From Pseudomonadota bacterium (GTDB lineage Bacteria; Desulfobacterota; Binatia; UBA12015): a stretch of 37,130 nt of DNA. Below the pieces are notes generated by a model that was given only the letters and a program-made list of their open reading frames with translations, ran no database searches and was not told the origin of the DNA. Location: contig SXLG01000030.1 in NCBI GenBank assembly GCA_005777805.1, positions 1-37,130 of the forward strand. The letters are read 5' to 3'. Position numbers and translations under genes: made by a program. Of the stretch, positions 1 to 6,532 are shown in pieces; position 1 is the first letter of the stretch; each line of letters begins with the position of its first letter.

Positions 1-270
1 CATCCCGTCGTGGCCCATCGCGATGCCGTCGTCCACAGCAATCGTGTGAAACTCGCGCGCTACTCCGCCGGCGGCCCGGATCTCGGCGGCCACGACCTCC
101 CCCAAGTCCTTGAGGTGGACGTGTCCGGGGACGAACTGCGTGTAGGAGTTGACGACGGCGACGATCGGCTTGGTGAAATCCTCGTCGGTGAGTCCGGTGG
201 CGCGCCAGAGAGCGCGCGCGCCGGCCATATTCCGTCCGGCGGTCGTGGTCCGGGAGCGGTACTGTGGCAT
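1..270 (-). CDS. ilvD: Dihydroxy-acid dehydratase, N-terminal part (runs off window)
   Basis: Catalyses dehydration of 2,3-dihydroxy-3-methyl acids to 2-oxo acids in valine and isoleucine synthesis (cytoplasmic Fe-S enzyme). The 90 visible residues match the family start almost word for word: [10 protein letters not shown] at 1-10, [13 protein letters not shown] at 14-26, QFVPGHVHL at 45-53 and [10 protein letters not shown] at 78-87. The cluster-binding cysteines and catalytic core lie beyond position 1. The start is the ATG at 270-268. It has no Shine-Dalgarno, but a TAGAGT hexamer ends 6 nt upstream, so the message may be leaderless. Gene identity is secure. The stop codon is not in the window. 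Confidence 0.96.
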   Translation of the reverse strand, partial: MPQYRSRTTTAGRNMAGARALWRATGLTDEDFTKPIVAVVNSYTQFVPGHVHLKDLGEVVAAEIRAAGGVAREFHTIAVDDGIAMGHDGM

Positions 271-276
271 GGGCCG

Positions 277-282
277 ACTCTA
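277..282 (-). promoter_or_regulatory. Putative -10 element of ilvD
   Basis: TAGAGT on the minus strand, followed by six bases and then the ilvD ATG. The spacing would put transcription start at or next to the A of the start codon. I see no convincing -35 hexamer. The same TAGAGTCGG string precedes the second GT39-like gene (9151-9159). Confidence 0.3.
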
Positions 283-340
283 AGGAACCGGGCGCCCGCG
301 TGCATGGCGTGGACGCGGGCCGCCACCGCGTGCCGCCGGG

Positions 341-1456
341 CTAGAGCATCGACGCCAGCAGGACGCGGTGCATGATGGCCTCGTCGGGGTCTTCGGGCCA
401 CACCGCCTCGCCAAAGTGCGCGCGCCGGGCGTGCACCCGCGCCATCACCAGCGCGTGACGCAGGGCCGCGTACACCTCGTAGAAGTGGCGGTCGGGCAGG
501 CTCACGCCGGCCCGATCTTCATAGAACGCCCAGGCCTCGTCGGGACGCATGAAGTCGGGCAGTCCGGGCAGATTCATCTGGTGGGCGATGTCCTCGAAGA
601 AAGCGTGCAGGAAGATCATCCACCCGAGATCGACCCCGCGCGGTGCGATCGACGCCATCTCCCAGTCGAGGACGGCCACGGGACGGAAGCCGTCAAAGAG
701 CATGTTTCCGATGCGGGCGTCGCCCCAGCTCACGACCGGCGCCCCCTCCTCGGTGGGCCAGTGGGCATCGAGCCAGGCGAAGGCGCGTTCGATCAGGGGA
801 AAGCTGCGGCCCTCGCGCATCCATTCGTAGAACTCGCGCCAACTCGCGACGTGCCGGCGCAGCGGCGTGGCCGCGCTGGTGGTGGGCTCGAGGAAGGAGA
901 ACACGCCGTGGCCGAGGTCGAGTGCGTGCAGCTCGACCAACACCTCGAGTGCCGCATCCTGGAGCGCACGGCGCTGTTCGGGACTGGCCTCGGAGACCCA
1001 GCTCCCGAAGTTGTAGGGCATGACGTCGGGCGGAACGCGCCCTTCGACCCGCTCCATGACGAGGAAGGACGCGCCGAGATGAACCGGGTCGAGTTCGAGC
1101 CAGCGCACCCGCGGCACCGGTACCGCACAACGTTCGCCGACGAGCTGCATCACCCGGAATTGGGCCGCGAGGTCATAGCGCGGAAAGACCGGGACATCGG
1201 CCGGGTCGGGCGCCAGGCGCGCCACGAACGAGCCGCGCGCCTTGCGCCCGCCCTCTTTCCAGCTCGCGTCAAAGCAAAGCGTCTCGCTCGACATGCCGTT
1301 GGCGTCGGGGCTCGACACCGCGGGGACCCGTGGTCCGGCACCGGGCGTGAGCGTGCGCGCCAGCCAGAGTTCGAGTCGACGTCGCAGTTCGTCGGGGTCG
1401 CGCGTGGTGCGCCGCATCGGCTCGCTGCTGCTCGTCATTCCGCTCTGCTCCGCCAC
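341..1456 (-). CDS. APH-family phosphotransferase (ACAD10/11- or LvaA-like small-molecule kinase)
   Basis: Kinase of the aminoglycoside-phosphotransferase fold, 371 residues, the usual length of the family annotated next to acyl-CoA dehydrogenases. Seen: FLVMERVEGR at 131-140 in the hinge region, a modified Brenner motif SWGDARIGN at 243-251 (catalytic Asp246, metal-binding Asn251) and VLDWE at 262-266 (metal Asp264). The His of the classical HGD motif is Trp here. The GTG at 1456 is chosen because AGGAGG lies six bases upstream; an ATG at 1438 is an alternative. Related kinases phosphorylate hydroxyacyl-CoA (LvaA, ACAD10/11), so a role in hydroxy-acid catabolism is more likely than antibiotic resistance. 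Substrate is inference. It lies 105 bp downstream of the hot-dog gene on the same strand. Confidence 0.85.
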   Translation of the reverse strand: MAEQSGMTSSSEPMRRTTRDPDELRRRLELWLARTLTPGAGPRVPAVSSPDANGMSSETLCFDASWKEGGRKARGSFVARLAPDPADVPVFPRYDLAAQFRVMQLVGERCAVPVPRVRWLELDPVHLGASFLVMERVEGRVPPDVMPYNFGSWVSEASPEQRRALQDAALEVLVELHALDLGHGVFSFLEPTTSAATPLRRHVASWREFYEWMREGRSFPLIERAFAWLDAHWPTEEGAPVVSWGDARIGNMLFDGFRPVAVLDWEMASIAPRGVDLGWMIFLHAFFEDIAHQMNLPGLPDFMRPDEAWAFYEDRAGVSLPDRHFYEVYAALRHALVMARVHARRAHFGEAVWPEDPDEAIMHRVLLASML

Positions 1457-1561
1457 GCTGAACCTCCTCGTGCTGCCGCCCGTGCCAGCCGGGCTTCAAC
1501 GCGCCGTCGACACCTCGCTCGGCGCAGCAAGAAGCGCGCGCAGCGCAGATTGCAACTCGGC

Positions 1562-2377
1562 TCAGGTGCGCGGGTGCAGGAGGTAGATCGCACGGTGAAC
1601 CGCATCGAGGACCGGAGCCTCGCCGTCGAACGCGGCCACTTCGAGCTCAACCACCTCACCCGTCCGACGGCTCTCGAGGCCCGTCACCCGGGCCTCGACC
1701 CGGAGCGTCGTGCCAAGCCCCACGGCCCGGAGATGGCGGGCCCGGCTGGTCACGTGAATCCACGGACCGAGACGAACGTTGGCCGCCAGAGCCCAATTGG
1801 CGAGGCCGAGCAGGAAGGCTGGCCCCGCCAGCCCCTCGCGATCGGGCCGGACCAGATCGGGCATCAGAGCCGGATCGCGGCTCGTCCATGCCATCTCGCC
1901 GGCGCCCCGCCAGGCGAGGTCGATCGAGCCAAGACCCGCCTCGGCCAGGCGCTCGAGCGTCAGCCGCGAGGCTTCGGGCCGGTCGTCGCGGGATGGGGCT
2001 GGTGGATCGCCTCGACGCCGCGGTCGTTCGGCGGCGTCGTCCGGTGCGCCAAGCGAGACCTCGCCCGCGGCACAAACCAGACCCGGCTCGCTCTCGACTC
2101 CGCCCTGATACGCGCTGGCGGATGTCGCCGCGACGCTGACCCGGTAGGGAGCCCCATCGTAGAGAGGCCGGCGCAAATCGATGGTAGCCGCACCGCGCTC
2201 GAGCCAGTCTCGGCCCCAGGCCCGCAACGCCGGCTCGACGAGATAGGCGTAGACCACAACTCCCGGGACGAGACCGCCGCGAAAGCCGAAGCGCTGCGCC
2301 TCGTCATCGGCATGGATGCGATTGTCGGAGGCAGTCGAGGGATTGAACGCGACCGCACGCACGTCGGCTAGCAGCAT
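1562..2377 (-). CDS. MaoC/hot-dog-like protein of acyl-CoA metabolism
   Basis: 271 residues. The N-terminus has the pattern seen in hydratase/thioesterase-like hot-dog proteins: NPSTASDNRIH at 12-22, then FGFRGGLVPGVVVYAYL at about 30-47, where the Gly/Pro-rich turn sits at the central helix. The second half (LAWRGAGEMAW, then ATFLLG-like and a C-terminal strand region) looks like a second hot-dog domain. The middle, around residues 125-150, is Arg/Pro-rich and probably a linker. A purine-rich GGGTAGGAG directly precedes the ATG at 2377. Its start codon overlaps that of an oppositely oriented fragment in a CATG. Likely substrate is an acyl-CoA or acyl-ACP; catalytic residues were not pinned down. 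Family call moderate, reaction unknown. Confidence 0.6.
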   Translation of the reverse strand: MLLADVRAVAFNPSTASDNRIHADDEAQRFGFRGGLVPGVVVYAYLVEPALRAWGRDWLERGAATIDLRRPLYDGAPYRVSVAATSASAYQGGVESEPGLVCAAGEVSLGAPDDAAERPRRRGDPPAPSRDDRPEASRLTLERLAEAGLGSIDLAWRGAGEMAWTSRDPALMPDLVRPDREGLAGPAFLLGLANWALAANVRLGPWIHVTSRARHLRAVGLGTTLRVEARVTGLESRRTGEVVELEVAAFDGEAPVLDAVHRAIYLLHPRT

Positions 2378-2575
2378 GACTCCTACCCTGCCCGATCTCA
2401 GCGCCCACGACGAGCGCCGCGCCACCCGCATCACCGAGCGGCTGCGCCGCGACGACCATTCCTGCGACGTGCCGGGGCATCAAGGACGGTATGTCTGTGG
2501 GCCCGTCAACAGCGCCGGCGGCGTCATCACGGGCGCGCCACTCGGCGTGGCGCTCAACCGGGTGATGGCGGCGGA
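2376..2575 (+). pseudogene. 5' fragment of an unidentified gene, cut off by the TA module
   Basis: From ATG 2376 about 66 codons show the strong G/C third-position bias of real genes in this window (for example CGC, GAC, GTC, GGC), then the bias collapses near 2570 and the frame simply runs on, open, antisense to HepT and MntA. The peptide starts MTPTLPDLSAHDERR and contains VPGHQGRYVCGPVNSAGG. I do not recognise the family. The reading frame never reaches a stop of its own, so this looks like the start of a gene whose remainder was replaced or displaced when the toxin-antitoxin pair arrived. The end given is the approximate breakpoint. It could also be chance coding potential opposite the HepT tail. 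Confidence 0.4.
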
Positions 2576-2955
2576 AGCAAGGAGATCAGCGAGCGGAGAA
2601 GGGGGAGGAAGCTCGGGATCTCGCGCGCAACCCGTTGCGCCAAGGCCTCCTCGTAGGTGTGCGCGCTCAGGTTCCGGGCCTCGAGCATGCGAAACCAGAG
2701 CACCTCGTCGTGAGCCCACCCGGACTGGAGCGCGTGCGCGAGCGACGTCCTGGGACTGCGAACCGTCACTCCCTCCGCCACCGCAGCCACCTGGATCGCC
2801 TTCCGGGCAATCTCGAACGAGAACTCGAATCGCTGAATCAACCCGTCCCGCAAAAGCGTGTCCTCCGAGCCGACCGTCGAAAGCCGGCTGCAGGCCGCCT
2901 CGAGCGCGTCGACGGCCCGGACAAGGTCGGCTCGAAGCGCGTCAGCCCTCGACAT
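2554..2955 (-). CDS. hepT: HepT-like HEPN toxin (type VII toxin-antitoxin)
   Basis: 133 residues, the normal length for the HI0074/HepT family of HEPN-domain RNases. The RNase and modification motif R-x4-H-x-Y is intact as RNLSAHTY, and the family's GLIQRFEFSFE segment is present in the first helix pair. In studied pairs the MntA partner adds AMP to the Tyr of this motif and so silences the toxin. The ATG at 2955 is preferred over 2964 because GGAGG sits nine bases before it, whereas it abuts the other ATG directly. The gene overlaps the end of mntA by 14 nt, so translation is probably coupled. The last residues (LLPPPSPG) are read from DNA that looks like the interrupted neighbour, so the C-terminal tail may be acquired. 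Confidence 0.85.
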   Translation of the reverse strand: MSRADALRADLVRAVDALEAACSRLSTVGSEDTLLRDGLIQRFEFSFEIARKAIQVAAVAEGVTVRSPRTSLAHALQSGWAHDEVLWFRMLEARNLSAHTYEEALAQRVAREIPSFLPLLRSLISLLPPPSPG

Positions 2956-3280
2956 ACTCAACATCCTCCGGAGCGAACGAAAGCGCGATCGTGACGGCGA
3001 GCGCTTCGCGCCGGAAGCGCTCGCTGGTGCAGCGCAGGTCGACGAGGTCAAAAGAGCGCAACGTCGGAAGGTCCTCGAGATCCGCGCGCAACCTCGCAAT
3101 CACGGCGAGATCCACCGGCTCGGGCCCCTCGAGTGCGATGTCGACATCCGCACCAGGGAGAGCGCGCCCGGTCGCCTCAGAGCCGATGATCCACGCGCGC
3201 TGTGTCCGCGGGTCGAGGTGGCGCGCGAGAACGCGCGCCACCGCCCTGTGGAAATCGGTGCCCTGAAGGCAACGTCGCAC
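2942..3280 (-). CDS. mntA: MntA-like nucleotidyltransferase antitoxin
   Basis: 112-residue minimal nucleotidyltransferase. The diagnostic GSx10DxD signature is exact: GSEATGRALPGADVD, giving the two metal-binding aspartates. In the type VII system MntA uses ATP to AMPylate the HepT tyrosine. It is the first gene of the pair and hepT follows with a 14-nt overlap. The GTG at 3280 is the first usable start. It has no Shine-Dalgarno; a CATACT hexamer ends six bases before it, so a leaderless transcript is possible. A third conserved acidic residue probably lies in the FDLVDL segment. Identity as an MNT-domain antitoxin is well supported by the motif plus the HEPN neighbour. Confidence 0.85.
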   Translation of the reverse strand: MRRCLQGTDFHRAVARVLARHLDPRTQRAWIIGSEATGRALPGADVDIALEGPEPVDLAVIARLRADLEDLPTLRSFDLVDLRCTSERFRREALAVTIALSFAPEDVEYVEG

Positions 3281-3770
3281 GCCCGCAGTATGACGTCGGG
3301 CGATGCCGCGGGCAAGAACGCTGGGGGGCGGACCCGGCCTTGCGTGTTGCGCTGCCTCTGCTCTGCCCGAGCATCAAGTGCTGCAACTCCGCTGCTTCAT
3401 CGGAGCGGGCGACTCCAGCCGCGCCCGGCACCCTGTGGTCGACCCGTGCCGCGTGGGGCGAGGCGCCCGCCGGCGCGCGCGGCCCAGGACTCGGCCGCCA
3501 AGCACACCATGAACCCGTCGGCCCGTAAGGCAACGACAGTTCGGGTCGCCCACGAACCGCGGCTCGTGCCTCGATCGCAGCTCTTCGACCCCAACGACGA
3601 GCTACCGCCCAGACACGCAGCGCAGCGGCGCCCGAGGATCGCGGGCAACGCGAGGTCTATGCCACCACGGCGGGGGGGCGTCAGGCCCCCCTCGACGCCA
3701 CCCGTTTCCGACTCTACGCTGCCGCCTTCCGCGGCGGACTTCTCCGTCGCCAAGTGCGGCAGGTCGAGCC
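3281..3770. other. Intergenic region upstream of the YebC-family gene
   Basis: No gene that I can support: candidate frames lack family motifs and consistent third-position bias. It holds two small GC hairpins, one with six G facing six C around 3673-3691 and one of five pairs around 3722-3737 in the presumed leader of the YebC-family gene. Neither is followed by a T-run. It may contain debris of whatever gene the toxin-antitoxin pair interrupted, but I could not match anything. Confidence 0.5.
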
Positions 3771-4493
3771 ATGGGACGGATCTTCGAAACGCGCAAGTCG
3801 ACGATGTTCGCCCGCTGGGACCGGATGTCGAAGGCCTTCCATCGCGTCGGCAAGGAAATCGCCATCGCCGTCAAGCATGGTGGCGGCAGCCCCGACGGCA
3901 ACCCGGCGCTGCGCCGCGCGATCCAGAACGCGCGTTCGGTCAACATGCCCAAGGACAAGGTCGAGGCCGCCATCAAGCGCGCGACCGGCCAGAACGCCGA
4001 GCTGTACGAGGAGATCACCTACGAGGGTTACGGCCCGCACGGCGTGGCGGTGATCGTCGAAGCGGCGACCAACAACCCCACCCGCACCGTCGCCAACGTC
4101 CGCGCACACTTCAACCGCAAGGGCGGCAACCTTGGCGCTACGGGCAGCGTTGCCTTCCAGTTCAAGCGCATGGGCGTGTTCCGGCTCGCGCCACCGGGCC
4201 TGGATGCCGACACCCTCGAACTCGAGCTGATCGACCACGGCCTCGAGGAAATGGGCGAAAGTTCAGGCGAGAAGGGCGAGCCGCAGCTCATCGTGCGCTG
4301 TGCCTTCGCGGATTTTGGCCGGCTCCAGAAGGCCCTCGAGGATCGCGGCATCGTACCGGTGCAGACGGCGTCCGAGTACATCGCGCAGAGCCCCGTCGAG
4401 CTCGGCGACGACACGGCGGGCGAAGTCTTCGCCCTGGTCGACACACTCGAGCAGGACGACGACGTGCAGCACGTGTTTCACAATTTGGCTTGA
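3771..4493 (+). CDS. YebC/PmpR (TACO1) family regulator or translation factor
   Basis: 240 residues, the typical size. Family signatures are clear: start [20 protein letters not shown], then [28 protein letters not shown], the [14 protein letters not shown] segment and NRTVAN-like [12 protein letters not shown]. Members are cytoplasmic; some repress transcription (PmpR) and others relieve ribosome stalling at proline stretches (YebC/TACO1). The MGRIFETRK start, rather than MAGHSKWANI, marks the divergent subfamily common in Bacteroidota and deltaproteobacterial genomes. The ATG at 3771 has only a weak AGG-type ribosome site. It stands alone between the TA pair and a tRNA; in many genomes yebC neighbours ruvC, which is not the case here. 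Confidence 0.93.
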   Translation: MGRIFETRKSTMFARWDRMSKAFHRVGKEIAIAVKHGGGSPDGNPALRRAIQNARSVNMPKDKVEAAIKRATGQNAELYEEITYEGYGPHGVAVIVEAATNNPTRTVANVRAHFNRKGGNLGATGSVAFQFKRMGVFRLAPPGLDADTLELELIDHGLEEMGESSGEKGEPQLIVRCAFADFGRLQKALEDRGIVPVQTASEYIAQSPVELGDDTAGEVFALVDTLEQDDDVQHVFHNLA

Positions 4494-4961
4494 GGGCACT
4501 CCGCTGGCGCGCGGGGTGCCAAGGGGCAACCTCGAGCCGGCCGGAGCCCCTGCCGATACCGCCCCCTCCGGGGACGGCGCGGCCACGCCGCACGAGTTTC
4601 TGCTCTCGCGCAGGGCGCTGCTTCTGCCGGTGCCGCCCCCTCCGGGGATGGAGCTGCCGCAGCGTTGCGGTCATCGTCCCGTCTCCCCGCGCCTGCCGAC
4701 AGGGCGTCACTCCAGAGATGACGCCGCCGGGCGCGGAGTTCGCCGGATCCACCCAGCCCACCCACGACGTGGCTAGCCTGCGCGAGCGCGGGACACGGCG
4801 GTCGAGAGGGAGTCCCGGGTTGGCGGCCTCGGGGCCTGGGGGCCAGAGGCGGGCTACTGCGCTTCCAGATCGGACACCGAGCCCGAGATCCAAGCCTCGG
4901 CTGGACGCGGGGCCGGAGGCGGGCTCGACCGTGCCTGCTTCCGGCCCCGGGCTGCCGCCAC
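4494..4961. other. Intergenic region between the YebC-family gene and tRNA-Leu, with a direct repeat
   Basis: No gene supported. Contains two 27-bp units at 4551-4577 and 4625-4651 that differ at three positions (period 74 bp); each includes CCCCCTCCGGGG, which can fold on itself. Otherwise G/C-rich sequence with no motif I recognise. It lies downstream of both the YebC-family gene and the tRNA, so it may include terminators, but no hairpin with a T-run stands out. Confidence 0.5.
4551..4651. repeat. Direct repeat pair, 27 bp, period 74 bp
   Basis: Units 4551-4577 and 4625-4651, three substitutions. Core TGCCG-T-CCGCCCCCTCCGG. The CCCC/GGGG arms could form a small hairpin in each copy. Function unknown. 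Confidence 0.75.
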
Positions 4962-5045
4962 TGCCGGAGGTGGGACTCGAACCCACACACGGTTGCCCGT
5001 ACCGGAATTTGAGTCCGGCGCGGCAGCCAGTTCAGCCACTCCGGC
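4962..5045 (-). tRNA. tRNA-Leu (anticodon CAA, reads UUG)
   Basis: Read on the minus strand: acceptor stem GCCGGAG pairs perfectly with CTCCGGC, discriminator A at 4962. The anticodon arm is CCGGA-CTCAAAT-TCCGG, giving anticodon CAA. A long variable arm of the leucine class follows, then T arm GTGGG-TTCGAGT-CCCAC. 84 nt without encoded CCA. All arms fold by eye. No clear promoter seen in the upstream (higher-coordinate) flank. Confidence 0.95.
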
Positions 5046-5600
5046 GCTCGGTGGGTTGGGCTCCGCTACGCGATGGCTCGTCCGATCGCCAGCGCAGTCG
5101 GGCCGCACCGGAGCCGTGAGAGGGGACGGCGCCACCGGCTGGGCCCCACGCGGCCGGGCATCGGATCGGCGGACCGCCAAAGTCACCGCACTGCACCAAG
5201 GCCACACGTTGCCTGGCATCGCCCAGGTGCACTGCGGCCCTCCGGCCTCGGACGCCGCACCCGACGCCCTGGCAGGCATCAGGTCCGACGGACCTCACGT
5301 TTACCGCGTGTCCGGGTCGCACCCCGGGCTGGGCCCCGCGTGCTGGGGCCTCTCGTGGCAACGGTCTTGTCGATGGCCCTGTCCCGCGAGCGCCCGCCGG
5401 CTCCAAGCGGGGAGAGTGAATCACGCGAGCGAGCACCCCGGCCCGAGGGGGCCTCGCTACCCCCGGCCAGTGGCTCCCCAGGAATCTTGGGGAAAAATCG
5501 TCGTCCCCCCTGCATTTCGGATGCGGAGGACGCTATAGTGGCCCCGTTCGGCAGCCCCGACCAGGAGATTTTCGGGCTGCCCCTGGAGGGGAGGACTGTG
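5046..5600. other. Intergenic region and leader upstream of the outer-membrane protein
   Basis: The frame of the downstream gene is open through most of this stretch but the signal peptide at 5601 shows it is not coding. It contains an imperfect stem CCCCA/TGGGG near 5476-5492, a candidate -10 element at 5534, and the purine-rich ribosome site GGAGGGGAGG at 5585-5594. No other feature supported. Confidence 0.5.
5534..5539 (+). promoter_or_regulatory. Putative -10 element for the beta-barrel gene
   Basis: TATAGT in otherwise G/C-rich DNA, 61 bases before the ATG at 5601, leaving a leader that carries the strong ribosome site. At a 17-bp spacing the -35 position reads TGCATT, a poor match, so the call is weak. 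Confidence 0.3.
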
Positions 5601-6242
5601 ATGGCGAAGAGAGTATTGTTTGGGGTGGCCGCTCTGGCGGTCGGGTTCGTTCTGGCCGCCGATGCGCGGGCAGACGTGGTGGAGGCCGAAGAGGTCATCG
5701 TCGGTGAAGAGGCGCCGCCGCCCGCTCCGGCGGTCGAGCCCGAGCCCGACTACAACCGGCTCGGCCCGTACTTGGGCCTCGGCGCGACGTATTACGCCGA
5801 GCACTTCGGTAACTACGATTTCGTCCAGTTCGACGACACTTGGGGCTTCAACGCCCGCGCCGGCTGGCGCTTCCTGCCCTACGTCGCGGCCGAGGCGGTC
5901 TACGAGTACGCCAGCAATTTCCGCGCGGACGTCGATTTCCCCGGGGAGATCGGTGGCAACGCCAAGATCCCGAGTAACGTCTTCACGGTCAACGCGAAGG
6001 GCATCGTGCCAATCGGTCGCTTCCAGCCCTACGCCAGCGGCGGCATCGGCTTCATCCACGCGAATGTCCGGGATACCGACCTCGAGTCGACCAACTTCGC
6101 CGGCCGCGTCGCGGTGGGCAGCGATGTCTTCCTCACCGAGTGCGTCGGTCTCTTCCTCGAGGGCTCCTACCTTCTGCCGACCGACACCCTCAGTGACTTC
6201 AACTACTTCGGCATTCACTTCGGGGGCAAGGTCGCGTTCTGA
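5601..6242 (+). CDS. Outer-membrane beta-barrel protein (OmpA/OmpW-like)
   Basis: 213 residues. A Sec signal peptide occupies 1-24 (MAKRVLFGVAALAVGFVLA, cleavage after ADARA). It is followed by a short acidic, Pro-rich segment (EEAPPPAPAVEPEPD) that may sit in the periplasm, then alternating strands such as YLGLGATYYAEHF, FNARAGWRFLPYVAAEAVYE, IGRFQPYASGGIGF and the last strand IHFGGKVAF. The terminal Phe is the BAM recognition residue. Size and pattern fit an eight-stranded barrel. No peptidoglycan-binding OmpA domain follows. The start is fixed by GGAGGGGAGG seven or so bases upstream and by the signal peptide. Monocistronic, with its own terminator at 6281. Likely a small porin or structural protein; substrate unknown. 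Confidence 0.85.
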   Translation: MAKRVLFGVAALAVGFVLAADARADVVEAEEVIVGEEAPPPAPAVEPEPDYNRLGPYLGLGATYYAEHFGNYDFVQFDDTWGFNARAGWRFLPYVAAEAVYEYASNFRADVDFPGEIGGNAKIPSNVFTVNAKGIVPIGRFQPYASGGIGFIHANVRDTDLESTNFAGRVAVGSDVFLTECVGLFLEGSYLLPTDTLSDFNYFGIHFGGKVAF

Positions 6243-6280
6243 GCGACCTGAGAGCTGGGTAGCTTAGCTGCCCGAACCAA

Positions 6281-6319
6281 AAGGGGCTCCCCGCGCAACG
6301 GGGAGCCCCTTCTCATTTT
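6281..6319 (+). terminator. Intrinsic terminator after the beta-barrel gene
   Basis: Perfect 12-bp stem AAGGGGCTCCCC / GGGGAGCCCCTT (6281-6292 with 6300-6311), seven-base loop, followed by CTCATTTT. Preceded by CCAA. The clearest terminator in the window. Confidence 0.92.
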
Positions 6320-6532
6320 CCGTCCAGCGGGAAGACGGAACCAGGCCGACAGCGCAAATGCGCGACCACGCTGTGCGACCGCATCGCCGCGTCCGCGTCC
6401 GCGCCCAAGCCCCGGCAAGGTCATCGAGTACCCCGCCAGAGGTCCGCCATGACATGGACGCCCGGGAATGCGCCGTGATAGGCGATCTCGCGCCTGCGCT
6501 TCGGACCTCCGCTGCGCGCCCAGTGTCGTCGA

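Noticed and set aside
3671-3691. GC hairpin as a terminator
   Set aside because: No gene ends there on either strand and there is no T-run.
3397-3753. A 118-codon minus-strand frame as an extra gene upstream of mntA
   Set aside because: No motif, no ribosome site and no consistent third-position bias; an overlapping plus-strand frame looks equally good.
2858-5119. A 753-codon open frame on the plus strand
   Set aside because: It runs antisense to MntA/HepT and out of frame with the clear YebC-family gene; Arg/Pro-rich with no motifs. Long spurious frames are expected in high-GC DNA.
5073-5600. N-terminal extension of the outer-membrane protein
   Set aside because: A signal peptide begins exactly at ATG 5601 behind a strong ribosome site; the upstream frame lacks conserved features.
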